NCBI RefSeq assembly: GCF_014898815.1
Contig: NW_026515543.1
Span: 744,001 to 808,000, forward strand
Direction: 5' to 3'
DNA: 64,000 bases
Origin: Panonychus citri
Lineage: Eukaryota; Arthropoda; Arachnida; Trombidiformes; Tetranychidae
Positions 25,893 through 37,531 of the stretch are shown piece by piece; within the stretch, counting starts at the first letter, position 1; each line of letters starts with the position of its first letter. The notes below the pieces were generated by a model. The model had not been told where the DNA came from, did no database searches, and saw nothing but the letters and a program-made list of their open reading frames with translations. The position numbers and the translations under genes are program-made.

Positions 25893-26228
25893 TTAGGCCA
25901 GATTGATTTGGTCATATTTGATATCAGTAAAAAACAGAGCACGGAATATTACTAGTAAAATGATTAAAATAATTGTGAAGATAATGATTCGTAAAATCAT
26001 GGTATGTTTCAACGTATCAAATGAGCTGACGGTAGTCAGCTCATCCGCTTTTATATAACTGTTATACAGTTTTAAATTTCGCGCCAAAAAATCTGATTCA
26101 GAATCCTCATTTTGATCCAGAAACCCTGATCCAGAACTCTCAATTTGATCCAGAGTCAACCTTTTATTAACTACTAAAATTTTCACCAAAATGACCGAAT
26201 TAGAAGGTAAAGTTAAATAAGCTTTCAT
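25893..26228 (-). CDS. Unrecognised small frame with C-terminal membrane segment, 111 aa
   Basis: A complete ATG-to-TAA frame. Residues 31-50 are a Gly/Ser/Asp/Glu-rich tract encoded by the right inverted arm. Residues about 80-101 are strongly hydrophobic (Ile/Leu/Phe) near the C-terminus, as in tail-anchored proteins. The frame spans the hairpin at 26021-26044. It may be a nested gene or a chance frame in decayed mobile DNA. No family recognised. Confidence 0.25.
   Translation of the reverse strand: MKAYLTLPSNSVILVKILVVNKRLTLDQIESSGSGFLDQNEDSESDFLARNLKLYNSYIKADELTTVSSFDTLKHTMILRIIIFTIILIILLVIFRALFFTDIKYDQINLA
26021..26044. repeat. Perfect 10-bp-stem hairpin with 4-nt loop
   Basis: Arms ATGAGCTGAC and GTCAGCTCAT flank the loop GGTA. 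It is unusually GC-rich for this DNA and lies just inside the right inverted arm. Function unknown. Confidence 0.8.
26072..26175 (-). repeat. Right arm of the 104-bp inverted repeat pair
   Basis: Reverse-complement partner of 25007-25112. This copy keeps an open reading frame on the minus strand (part of the 111-aa frame), while the left copy is interrupted. The right copy is therefore probably closer to the source sequence. Confidence 0.75.
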
Positions 26229-26828
26229 TAAATTTTAATATCAACGCAGTGAAAGTGTTTATGAGGCTATGAGGCGATCCGAACTATCAATCGGAATATT
26301 AACTTGCCAGAACGAACTTTGAGAGAATAAGTAAATTTTATAACTTTTCGTGAAATATACTAAACTTTTTCCTCTCATTTTTTGTTCAAGTGTAGTTAAA
26401 CGTTTTGCAGAATATGCAAAATTAGATGATGTGTTTATTGTTGTTATTGCTGTTTTTTATTATCGTTGTTTATGTTTTGTTGTTTTTATGATTTTATGTT
26501 TTTCAACTTTATATTATTTTTATTCAATTATTATTCATTCGTTTAAAACAAAACCAAAATCACAAACACTTCTTGTAAAAGAACTTTTCAAAAAATAACA
26601 TTAAAAATGAAATTACTACAATGTTTAAAGTTTGAAGAGAAAAACTTTAAGAAATTATTTCTTTTCTTTTAACAAACTTTTATATAGCCTCTACATAATG
26701 CAATTTGACCTCTCCTTATTCATCATCAGCATTAATTAAAAATGACCCGGATAAAAGAAAAATAAAGTAATTATCTTTAACATATCTTAATAATTAGTTT
26801 AGGGAATTAATTAATTGATGATCGGAGA

Positions 26829-27293
26829 TCTCAGAACAAAGGTATTGTCACTGTTTCAACCTATGAAAATGTCCAGCAAGTACAGGAAATGCTCGAGGAA
26901 AATCCAAGATTATCAATAAGAAAAGCTGATCTTCAACTGCAAATGAATAGAGAGGCTTTACGATTAATCCTTTACGAACGTCTTCCTCTCCATCCATAAA
27001 ATATAAATAAAAAATAAAAAATTTCTTCAGTTCAGAAGCTAGCTGATTCAGCCAAAGAGAAAAAATATTGGTTCCATCAAGATGGCACCACTGCATATTG
27101 CACGAAAGATGTTCTCCAGTATTTACAAGGAGTATATGGAGAGAGAGTAATAAGTTGGCGTTTCTCTGATATACTTGATTGTGGTAGTGAGTGGCCACCA
27201 TATACTCAGATTTATATTCATTTGATTGATTTCTATGGGGTTATCGCAAAAATAAAGTTTACTCTAAAGAGTATTCACCGGCTGACGAGCTGA
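26829..27293 (+). pseudogene. Tc1/mariner-like transposase remnant
   Basis: Two recognisable blocks lie in the same frame. The first (26829-26996) reads as the second helix-turn-helix of this superfamily, including the tract ENVQQVQEMLEENPRLSIRK, and ends at TAA 26997. The second (from about 27060) holds KYWFHQDGTTAY, the block around the second catalytic aspartate (27081-27083), then EWPPYTQ and a diverged DFYG block. The stretch that should separate them, including the first catalytic aspartate, is missing, and stops lie between the blocks. It is non-functional. Confidence 0.7.
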
Positions 27294-27707
27294 TGACTAA
27301 TATTCATTCGACTTGTAATACGATAACTACGGAAATATTAGTTATAGTTTCCGAAAATTTTTACAAAATATAGAAATCTGCGCCATGGAAAATGATGGAA
27401 CAGATACTCAATTTAAATTTGATTTGCTTAAAAAATGGGTTTTTCATTGAAAATCAATGGAAATTTTGAATTTTTTTTGCTCTAAACATTTCTTTTTTAG
27501 TGCTTCGTCAATCTAAGCAAATCTTAGAACAAAAAAAAGAAGTAATTAAAAAGTTATCCAAAAAAGATTGTGGGAATAGATTTGTCATCCAGTAGTGTAA
27601 TACAATCAATCAATTTATATCTGATAAACAGTAATAAGGTCTATTAAACCTGCTCATATGACTTTGAATTTCATCAAATGAGGTATTCATTAGCAGGCAC
27701 TTACGAT

Positions 27708-28067
27708 TGCTGAAAGCGGTAAATATATTAATATTATTTTCAAATTTTTAGTACCATGAGCAAGTCGAATAAAGTCCAATGAATCCTTGATACGGATTTT
27801 ATCTAACTGACAAATATCACTTATCACAGGTATAAATCCGAAAAATTGGTGTATCCTTATGGCAATATAATGATTCAGGTTAGCTAAATTTCACTTTTTC
27901 TCTATTGATTGGATGTTCTTCATCGACATAATCAAGAAAAGCACAATACTGCTGAATAACCCCAGAAGTAACAGTAGTAAGGAAAACATTTCTTCTTGTT
28001 CAAAAGAAATTTCTGGCTCGACTGTAATTTTTAACTCAGGTCCAATTTTCGTTGTCACCGCCTTCAT
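27708..28067 (-). other. Unrecognised small frames next to the dead transposon
   Basis: A 58-aa ATG frame (28067 down to 27891) has a strongly hydrophobic segment (about residues 28-47) and a short basic tail. It is followed on the same strand by a frame open without an ATG (about 27888-27708) of mixed composition that contains acceptor- and donor-like words. The composition is less repetitive than flanking intron DNA. This could be a decayed gene or mobile fragment. I assign no function. Confidence 0.2.
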
Positions 28068-30616
28068 CAATATCACGCAAAAACATTCCTTTTCTCTTTT
28101 TTATCTCTTTCTAATAGAGATTGAAAAAATTCTCTCCCGTTTTCCCTCCCCAAGAATGGACTGAAATCCGGGCTGATTTACTACGGATCAACTTAGACCA
28201 TTCAAGGAGAGAGAGAAGAGGTTAAATAAAGAGGTTATAAAAAGGAAGGAGGGTCATCTCAGTGTTTTCATCGTGTAGTGACAGCAACAGGATTCAATGA
28301 TATATTCATGATCGCCCATTTTGTCTACTATATATTTATTATTATGATATTATATAATTTATGAGTAAAGACTATTCAAAAGAGAAGATTCATTCTCTTT
28401 TGAAGATTACTATTACCTCGACGTCAGATGGAAATCATGGCCAGTGAGATTAGGTCAATCTATTGTTCACTAGCTTCTCCAGTAGGCAAATATATTAGGC
28501 TCTTAAGTCTAGGTCTGTGTGTGGTGAATTTGGTGAGCAGACTTCTGATCACTACAAAAGGTTAGCGAAATAGAAATTTTCTTCTTAAGTTCTGTATAAC
28601 AAGTTATAACTCTCGACAGATAATCTGAATAGGTGATAACTCTGTTAGCTCTGTTTAAATTTTATATGTATTGACATTCACTCAAAGTGTTTATGCGTTT
28701 GTGAGTATAATAAAATGTTCATCATTTGTATGCATTTTGTGTATATAAATGATGAACATTAGAATATGCAACTCGAAAATTATCTCGAACTAGTTGTCAG
28801 GAAAGCCAAATGAAGATTAAATTGTTATTACTATTAGTACCTCGTTAATTAAGTTATTTATTTAATTGTAATCAACGTTGATCATGTAATCGTAATAAAA
28901 AGTTAATCTAATCTGTAAGCGTAACTTTTTATTGTCACCTCGAATTATTATCAGTAAGAACTGATTAAAATCTTTTGCTTCTCGATGATATCGGATGACA
29001 ATTAGATTTAATTATTCCAGATACTAAATGATTAACATGGAAATCGTTACACTTGATCTAGAGTAGATCTTTCTTATTCTTACCAATTCAAATTGATATT
29101 GTCAAGATTATTGTTGATTATTTATTCCAAGACGTTTATGATGGTCAAGAAAACGTAGAGAGATAAAGAGCTAGAGTAATATCAATGGAAAAGTGTATCG
29201 ATCGTTACATAATAGTGATCACAAGAAATTCGAGTCTTTAAAGGAAAAAGAATAGAAAAAATAACTTTTATCTATTTTTCGATTTTTTTCGTCTTCTTCA
29301 TTTTTTCTATTCCATGATAACTTTCCTCTCTCCTCTAAATGAGCATCATGAGAATCGGTCTCAGAACTTTGTTGATTATAACTTCGTTCACCATTATCAC
29401 CATTAGAAAACAAGGTCAATCACAGATTAGAACTTCTCTTTCTTTATCTCTTTCTCTTTCTCTCTCATTCAATCATCATCAGAATCCACACACTTATCAT
29501 CTTCTGCCCCTGCAAGTGATGAGTATATAACGAAGTTCTAATATTATGAAAGTTCGAAAGAGAAAAATTTTCCCTTCAAATTGTTTATTTTTTAGATTTT
29601 CTTTTCTTCCTCTACAAGTCAATTAATCTTCCAACAATACAACAAAAATGATAGTTAAACTTAATCACAATCAACGTTTTTTTTTCTCAACAGTAACAAT
29701 CAACATCGAGATAATGATGAAGATGATAAAGGAAGATAACGAGAAAAGGTTACATTGGATTGAATCTCGATTCCAATCTTCTATTTTTCTCTTTGATTGT
29801 GAAAAAAATCTCAAGAGAATTTATCAGTTTCCAAGGAAAATGTCAACTAACAAAGAACATAAAATTTCAATAGTGTATTTCCATTGATTCTCTTGCAACA
29901 ATAAGTTCCAAATATCAATGAATTCTAATCGAACAAAATTATTCGGAGGTTACCTAGTTACTATTAGAAGATTATCTTATAATTAGTTCTATTAGACATC
30001 GAAAGTGCTACTGAACCTAAGAGATAAAAATCCCAAAGAGGATAGGAAAAAGTTCAATTCTGTAAATCTTGAAAGTAGAAGAAATTTTTTCTTCCTAAAA
30101 TCCTTTAGCATTTCTCCGGATTAGAATTTCCAATTCAGGTATTAAGAATCGAAAGGTTCTTCATACAAACTTTAAATTAATTCTGTTGATTGGAAATGTT
30201 AGAAATATGATTGATCATGATGATATTACACCAATATCGAAACTCGAACATTATTATCATTGTTATTAGCTTTTTATGCTGATTAAGATGAAAGTGATTC
30301 CTTTTATATAACGAATCGCATTTTCTAGCTTTGAATCCACAATGAGCTTCAAATGGTATTAGGAATAACATTTCTCTCATCTAATGGACATTGAGACACT
30401 TTTTTTCACTCTCTTATCCAATAAAGTTGATGGATAAAAATATTATTTGTTTGTGATGAAATTCAGAGGTTTTGATCTTGCTCAAAGAACCATCATCATT
30501 ATCATCATCATGGTGATTCTTTATTCACATAAATAGTAATAAATAAACTAATATGAAGTTGACAAATTCTCTAAATTTAAATTGTCTTCCGTTTCCGTTT
30601 TTTTTTTCTTTAACAG

Positions 30617-31075
30617 GGTAAACGAAATCAAGCTTTACTTATAATCTATTCAATTGCAGATCGGAAAAGCTTTGAAAAGGCTGGACAATTATTAACATTG
30701 GCTATATTAAGACAAGCACATTCTCAGCCTAAATTATCAATCTGTTTGATTGCCAATAAATCTGATCTGGTTCGTGCACGGGTTGTCACCACGGAGGAAG
30801 GTTCTGACCTTGCCGATCGTTTTAATGTTAACTTTATTGAAGTCTCTGCGGAAATTGGTGATAATATTGAACAGATTATGGTTTGGATTGTTGAAAAGAT
30901 TAAGGAAAATCTTTCCGTTATTAATAATGGTTCCAGTTCAAAGTCTTCACTTAAAACGGGAACCGTTAAGGTCAAAAATAAAGTTATCACTCGAGCTCGA
31001 ACTTGTATAAGACAAATTTTCAAACGTTTCATATTTAAAACTCGCTCAGCTGAAAATCTCAATTCTATTAATTGA
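30617..31075 (+). CDS. RGK-family GTPase A, exon 2 (residues 353-504)
   Basis: The exon follows a pyrimidine-rich acceptor in phase 0 and ends at TGA 31073-31075. It opens with GKRNQALLIYSIADRKSFEKA, the strand after switch II typical of Rad/Gem/Kir. The guanine-specificity motif NKSD is intact at residues 399-402, and the G5 motif reads EVSA (427-430). A basic, amphipathic C-terminal extension follows, as in RGK proteins, which use it for membrane and calmodulin binding and lack a prenylation box. The terminus reads RSAENLNSIN, where RGK proteins usually end in a Cys-containing motif; paralogue B has RSCESINAI. The Cys is therefore replaced by Ala here. A poly(A) signal candidate is at 31412-31417. 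Confidence 0.88.
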   Translation, partial: GKRNQALLIIYSIADRKSFEKAGQLLTLAILRQAHSQPKLSICLIANKSDLVRARVVTTEEGSDLADRFNVNFIEVSAEIGDNIEQIMVWIVEKIKENLSVINNGSSSKSSLKTGTVKVKNKVITRARTCIRQIFKRFIFKTRSAENLNSIN

Positions 31076-33223
31076 ATAATAGCTGTACAAATGTTTGTAC
31101 ATATTCAAATGTCAATATTAAATATTATTTCCCTTAAATAATAATCAATTAATTGGGAAAATCAATCATACTCTCCATCAATTTAATTGTTTACCTAATT
31201 GTGTATCTGCTTATCCAAACAAACTGGAAACTGTTTAATTGTTGCTTGAGTTTCTTTATTATCATTATTAAATAATTATATATATCAAAATGATTAATAA
31301 TCACACTTAGGTGCCCTTAAAAATAAAATTAATTAATCAACCCGTGGACCAGTATAATTATAATAACAATTAACTAATTAACTAATGATTATAAATCAAA
31401 CAATTTGTATCAATAAAATAATCAATCTTATATATGTATTAATATCTTTAATATAATAATAAATTAAGCGAAAAGATTATGAAAAATTAAATAAAATTGT
31501 CAATTCATTTACTTTAATTGTTCTAACTAATTAATCATATTTAAGATTAACAATTAAAAATTAAAATGAAATGAAAAATTTTTTCAATTTATCATTAGTT
31601 TAGTTGCACTGGTTGAACATAGATGGCGACATGAGTTGTTATTTTTTTGGTTGTTTGAAAAAGTTTTGTTTTTATTACAAAAGTGATTAATTAATTGTGT
31701 TAAATTTAAATTGTTTCAATTTATTGGCTATTTCAATTTGGTAGAATGTTAAAACAAATAGTGTTTACAAAAAAAGTGTTATAATTAACTGGAATTGGGT
31801 CAAAAGTGTTAATTGATTTAAAAGATAATTAAAACTATTTTTAGCTTGAAACGTAAACCAAGATTGGTAATTAATTGATTGTAAAGGTAAATTGTGTTAA
31901 AACTAGTGAAATATAATTAACTTTCTATAATTAACTAGGATGAATTTGCATATATAATAAGATGAAGGTTGAATGGTATAAATATAATTGGAAAGAAAGA
32001 ATCAATCAATCAACAATCAGAAAATAGCCCATGAATAGTAAAAGTTAAATGAGGAAGGAAAAAAGTTTCCATCACCATAGTTGTAAGAATCTCATGAATA
32101 GAAAATTTAATCAGAGAACTAATCTAATTACATTTCCATTAATTAAAGGAATTATTTAGTCTTCATCAAAGACAAAGGAACAAAAAACTCTTCAGTCTAA
32201 GGTCAACAAACGAACAATAAAACTCTTACAATGTCTGAATAGAGAAGGAAAAACTTCCGGTTCCATAAAATATCATCATGAGCAGGGTGATATTTTTATG
32301 TTCTGTTCATTGTATTGCAAAAATTGCATATTCATTAATCATATTGAGTGAAAATTACAAGAAAGGAAAGGTAAGTAACTAAGGTTTACATGATGATAAT
32401 GTCGCCGAGCATTTATCATCATCATCATCATCTCCATCTTCATCTTCATCCTCATTTTCATCTTCATCTTCATCAGCATCTAATCAAGAAATAACAAGAA
32501 CCAATATTTATAATAGAACCTAAAGATTATGAGTTAATAACTTGATCTTTTTGCTTCGATTAATGATATTGATCAGAGAGATTTTCAAGAAATAAATTCA
32601 TTTGGCTGATCATTACCTCTTCCAATATTTACCCTGCATCCAAGTTTTACTCAGTTCCAGCCCCACCCTTAATATTATCGTTATTATATGTATTTTATTT
32701 GGTGTTACTACTTAAATTTTATTCCAACTAATCATTACAGTTCAAGATTTTCATGCGCATTGATGAAAACTTTCAAAGGAAACTATTGACTCTGTTGTTT
32801 TCATCATCATCATGTTTTTATCATCATGTTCATGTTTATCATTCAGTTTGTTCAGTAACGAGCAGCAAGTAACATCTTATCAACTTATCAGTTTTAATTG
32901 TTATCAACTAACTTGATAACAATTCTATACATTGATAACTGTAGTTATTTAATCTGATTATCAACAATTTAAAATCCAATACAAGAGATAATTTTTTTTT
33001 CTTCTTCTCTTTTTTTTTACTGATAAAAGTTTTACTTCCGCATCCTCATCATTCATTTATCTCATTAACTGTTTTGCTGTTTTCATCTTACATATTTTGG
33101 AGGTGATTAAGGTGATTGTGTCTACCTTTCTAATACTAATTGTCTATTTGTTTTTTCTTTGACCAATGGTCAAGGTGTTAATTTGATTGTTTACTTATTG
33201 CTTTGTTTTTTTATTTATTAGTT
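31076..33223 (+). other. Interval between RGK A and RGK B
   Basis: It contains the 3' UTR of A (AATAAA at 31412-31417) and the presumed promoter and leader of B. A strong donor-like AAAG|GTAAGT at 32371 and a long T tract ending in TTAG at 33221, three bases before the start codon, suggest a 5' UTR intron of about 850 bp (32371-33221). ATAGATGGCGAC at 31619-31630 resembles an arthropod CTCF-type core. No other coding sequence seen. Confidence 0.5.
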
Positions 33224-34237
33224 ATGAATCGTTCTGGTCACATTTTGAGCCCTGTTGTTGAAAGTTCTGGTTATCGTTATCCAAATCGTCATCGAAACAG
33301 TTCACCTTCAATTAAACCAAGACAATATCACCCGAGGCGATCATGTGATGGTCATTTTGCCTTTCTAACTGCAAACGCTTCTTCATCATCTTCATCACCT
33401 TCACCATCAAAGTTAACCAACAACAGTAACAACCATTCACACAATTTTACCTTTGATACTGATGGTCGAGGTTCAAGTCCAGTGTCCAGTTCAACTAGTA
33501 CCTCATCAATAAGTCCAAGTAGAGGTCAATCAATGGTTTTAAACGGTTTCCATCAACCTCAATCCCAACAACAGTATCATTATCATATTAACAATGATAC
33601 CAATAGACATTATCAACACCAATCATCACAACAACAACATCGATCATCATCATTATCAACTGGTCCTACGGTCAATCCACAAGTCCAACGAACTCAACAA
33701 TACTTTCGTCCTCGCGTGAATACCTTACCCGATGCATTAAGTGGAATTGTGTTGAATGTCATTGAAACCGATCGACGGGCTCGATCACGAAGTCAAAGTT
33801 ACACTCCACCAACAAGTAACAACCATTCAAACCATCAACATACTAACAACAATTATACCACAAATGGAGGTGGAGGTGTAGGTCGAAAAAATCGACGGAA
33901 AAGTCAAGAACGTGTATCTTATTCTGATGCCGATAGTTGGACCAATTATCGTAAAACTTCAATTGATCCGAGAAAATTTTCCATCTCTGAGGTACATGAC
34001 GATTCTATTCCAGAGCGTGATGATAAATCATATCGAGTTCTGGTTCTGGGAGCTGATAAAGTGGGAAAAACTACTTTACTCCATCAGCTGATTCGACAAG
34101 AAGAGATGGAGAAACTTTCCCACCGGGAGAGATCGATTAAGATGCTTATCCCAATCGATAATGTGGATGTTTCCATAATCTTCGATAACCAACCTTTCAA
34201 TGATGATCTTCTCAATGATAGAATGCACCATGAAAAG
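33224..34237 (+). CDS. RGK-family GTPase B, exon 1 (residues 1-338 of about 476)
   Basis: The ATG at 33224 comes three bases after a likely 5' UTR splice acceptor. The exon ends in phase 0 at AAAAG|GTAAGT after 34237, the same phase and fold position as in paralogue A. Residues 1-265 are an unstructured N-terminus rich in Ser, Asn, Gln, His and Arg, with several Arg-x-x-Ser sites that could be kinase or 14-3-3 sites. The GTPase begins near residue 270. The P-loop GADKVGKT (276-283) is canonical, with Thr283, unlike A. As in other RGK proteins, no standard DxxG motif is seen before the exon end. A role in calcium-channel regulation or the cytoskeleton is inferred from family only. Confidence 0.87.
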
Positions 34238-36567
34238 GTAAGTCGATTCATTTGAATTCATTTCGTTTCTTTTTTACTCGAACAACAATCTCAAGTTGAT
34301 TGTTCAACATTCTGTAACAATCAAATTCTAATTGATTAGCTCATTAAGTTTAATCACCTTTACGGTTGAATGAATTGAATGAGTTGAATCTTCACAATGA
34401 GAAACATTTTTCATGGTTGAATCTTTCCAAATGAATTTATTAATATTACCTAACAGTAGCCCTGAGTGAACATTAATTCATATGAATGATGAAATTTGTT
34501 CAGATTATCATGTAACCACCAATAGTTTATAAATATTATTATCATAAGGATCTTATTGCTAATATTTAGATATTTATATTTATCAATGGATAATAAATGT
34601 CAAGGTAAATGCGGAAGTGGTTGTGAACATCTAGGAGATTCCAAGTTGATTACTGAATTTCATGTAAATGACATGAAATTATCTTTGATCATCTATTAGA
34701 TTTATCAATGTAATTCTGAATTCCGAGAACGAAAAAACTTTCTTTTCAAATCAGATAATATAAAATCTTAATCAATTCAAGTCATGGCTTCAGGTAAGAG
34801 GTTGATAACTTTTCTTATATCATGTTTATCGTTAAATGAATTACTTGACAGAACTTTTTTGAAAATGTTATCTTGATAATGATAAGTTAATATTATCAAA
34901 TCCATGATGATATTTTGTCAACTCAATCGTCTTATATATATTTTAACTTGATGATGATGATGATGTAAGTAAAATCTTGACCATCAACAATAATAAGCTT
35001 ATTGACTTTGAGCTGGACATCATTTTCAATAATCAACAAAAGATCTGGTAAGAAGGCAAAAAAAGAGAGACATGAACTGTAATCAGTAAGTGATTCTGGA
35101 AATAAGGTCACTACTGAAATTGGTGATTTATTGAAAATGATCAATCTCTTGACTTCCTTTTCCATGGTCAGAACTTTTATCTCCACTTGCCTTTTTTTTC
35201 CTCCACTAAAGAAAATGGAAACTATCATTGTTATTTCCGGTCAAATTTACTTTTGTCTCTTCCGGAAAGAGGAACTGTTTACTTTTGAAACTCAAATAAA
35301 TTCACCGAAAAAGAGATAAGCAAAAGTTTCCATTAAATTGAGAATTACAGATTATCGTGATAATCACAATGAGAACCTCATGATAACATTTGATAGTTTT
35401 ACTGATCAATTTGTAAGAAAATGACCATTGACCATCGTGATGATGATAATGATAATGATGAGAAAAAAACATTAATCTGTGAATGTAAACATGATACTAA
35501 CACTAAATCCAATAACTGGGGCTCAGTTTGAATTAAGGACAAATGAACGAGATGGACAAAAGTTTCATTCCATTTGTAGTACAGTGTTAAAAGTTCAGTA
35601 GATATTCATGAGAGAGAGAGAGAGAGCAAGGAATCTATTGATATTATCATGTATATAACATTGTCACCGGCTGATTGTTCAGGGTGAATGGTAATAAAGT
35701 GATTTCCTGAATAATGAAAAGAGAAAGAGAGAAAATAAAAAAGTTGAGATAGTTTTCAGGATAAACAGGGAAAGAATGATGGATAAAGATGAAATGAATA
35801 GAGGAGGATGATAACAATGATGATAGAAAAGTGCTGAATAGACTGTTAACTGTCAACCATTATCATGACACATTCCTTATCTCTGAATCACCAGAATCGT
35901 TTACAATGATCACTCTGTTGATGGTTATTCAACTTTTGACCTGTTTAAGTATAAAAAAAAGTGTATATTCAGTTCATGTGATATCACATGAAGATCATGG
36001 TGGTTACCTTAGTTTTTTATATTCCAACTTCCTGATACAATAATGAAAATGGTGAAGATGAAAATTTGGAAAAGAACAGAAATTTTCTGGTAAAATAAAA
36101 GCAAAGAAAATCACAATTCGAAACAAATTCTTATCAATAGAACTTTTTTCATCTTCTTCTTTCTCCTTTTTCCATGATGATAATCGTAATGATAGATAAT
36201 TTCACCTCCCTGAGTATTCAGCTAATATAAAGGAACGACTATGAAACTGGGTGAGAATTAATGTTGAAATAGAATAATAGAAGAAGAATAAAAGTATTTC
36301 GATCTTTTTTTCTCCGGAAAATTTTTTCTTCTTTCTCTTTGTTGATATTCTATTTCTGAATACATGGTAAATGAACTGATTCACCAAGAGAATCGTGTTT
36401 ATATCTATTGTATGTGTGTGTGTCTTTTTCTGTGACGATGGTCATTGAAGAGTCTCAATTGGAATTGGGTCAATTATGAATTTAGATATTAAGTTATAAT
36501 GGAAAAGTGTTACTTCCGTGTTCATTGATGATGAAATTGAAAATTGATCAATACGATAGCATGAAAG

Positions 36568-36931
36568 TGTAAGAGTATTACTTTATCGGAACACTCGATT
36601 ACCGAAATCTTTAATTAGGGGCCAATCTCATATCACAGTGGATTAAGTAATTACTTAATCCACACCACAAGTGATTAACAACAATTAATTAATTATAAAT
36701 AGTTTTAATGTTGAATTAGGATTAACAATATGGACAAGAGTTTAACACAAAGAGATTTAATTTTAACAAGGATTAGGATTAACTGGTTCACATTAACTGA
36801 CTCACTGACTCTCAAAACAATCTTGTGTTTTATACCCTTTTGATTAAGGTGACACTTAATCAACCTTTGATTCTGTTGGTTGTTGATGATGAGGTGAGTT
36901 TGGGGGTAAGCGCAGCTTACCTCCCCTTACA
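36568..36931 (-). repeat. 3' LTR (in element orientation), 364 bp
   Basis: Identical by eye to 40142-40505 over its whole length. Just inside it on the coding strand lies a G-rich stretch (36932-36945) that may be the polypurine tract, although it carries one C and ends in CTC. Its copy of the palindrome is at 36638-36663. Confidence 0.95.
36638..36663. repeat. 26-bp perfect palindrome with core AAGTAATTACTT (in LTR)
   Basis: A perfect dyad centred on TAA|TTA with outer arms beginning GTGGATT. The same site is repeated in the other LTR at 40212-40237, where it lies downstream of the predicted start site and so within the RNA leader. Confidence 0.9.
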
Positions 36932-37531
36932 GAGCCCCCCGCCAAAGCTGAGTGCGGACTCTTAAACGGGTTCGACGAAGCTCGAAGGAGATCAACGATC
37001 TCTAACGAACCTCATCAAACATCTATCTATGGGAAACAGCGTGGGAAATTTTTCGCTTGTATCGCCACGTTATTAATATCAATCGAAAGCTTATCACAAA
37101 CTGAGTAAAATATTACATAGAAACGGGTATGCTAAGTGTTGAGGGTTTGCTACAATTTTGGAATGAAAATTTTGACTTTTGGTCGCGAAAAATATTTTTC
37201 TGGAAATTCGTTTAAAAGATATCGGGATGATTTATAGTGCATTCGAAAGCGCTTAAAAAACTGATCAAATTGTATCATGGGCAAATGCTTCTGGAGATGA
37301 ATCAATTCCAAGTTATTCACAGATGAAGTTAATTATCATCTCTCAATGCAAACCAGCATGGTCAATAAGTTGATCAGATTGGCACTTTGAATACATCAAT
37401 CGATTGAATTTTAGATGAATATCAAAAGCTAACATAGGCTGGATATGGTTATCTTGAGTGGTTTTCGAGTAATTTGTTTTAAAGATGATTTAACTTGATT
37501 ATTGATTGAACAGGAAATTGTTGCCATAATT

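Larger units (their letters stand above)
24872..27592 (+). mobile_element. Dead Tc1/mariner-like DNA transposon, 2.7 kb
   Basis: Terminal inverted repeats at 24872-24903 and 27561-27592 match at 28 of 32 positions by eye and share the core ATTCCCACAATC. Each is flanked on the outside by TA (24870-24871 and 27593-27594), the target duplication of the IS630/Tc1/mariner superfamily. Inside, 26829-27293 preserves pieces of a transposase reading left to right. The first half of the element is taken up by an inverted-arm segment (25007-26175) that does not look like transposase, so a second insertion or a captured sequence probably lies within. The element cannot be autonomous. Confidence 0.7.
8702..30616 (+). 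other. Giant intron of RGK A, 21.9 kb
   Basis: The donor is CAG|GTAAGA and the acceptor a pyrimidine-rich tract ending in AACAG before 30617. Both flanking exons are in phase 0, and the translated join aligns without a gap to the stretch between the switch II region and the YS(I/V)TD strand of RGK proteins. The intron holds long CT/GA microsatellites, a possible alternative exon near 10512, a possible recursive splice site at 16823/16824, a small reverse-strand frame at 15153-15398, and a dead Tc1/mariner-like element at 24872-27592. I see nothing coding in 17.4-24.8 kb or 28.2-30.6 kb. Confidence 0.8.

Noticed and set aside
36951..37000. tRNA-like GGTTCGA box near the left LTR
   Set aside because: A lone B-box-like word with no acceptor stem, D-arm or anticodon arm around it; part of the LTR element's non-coding 3' region.
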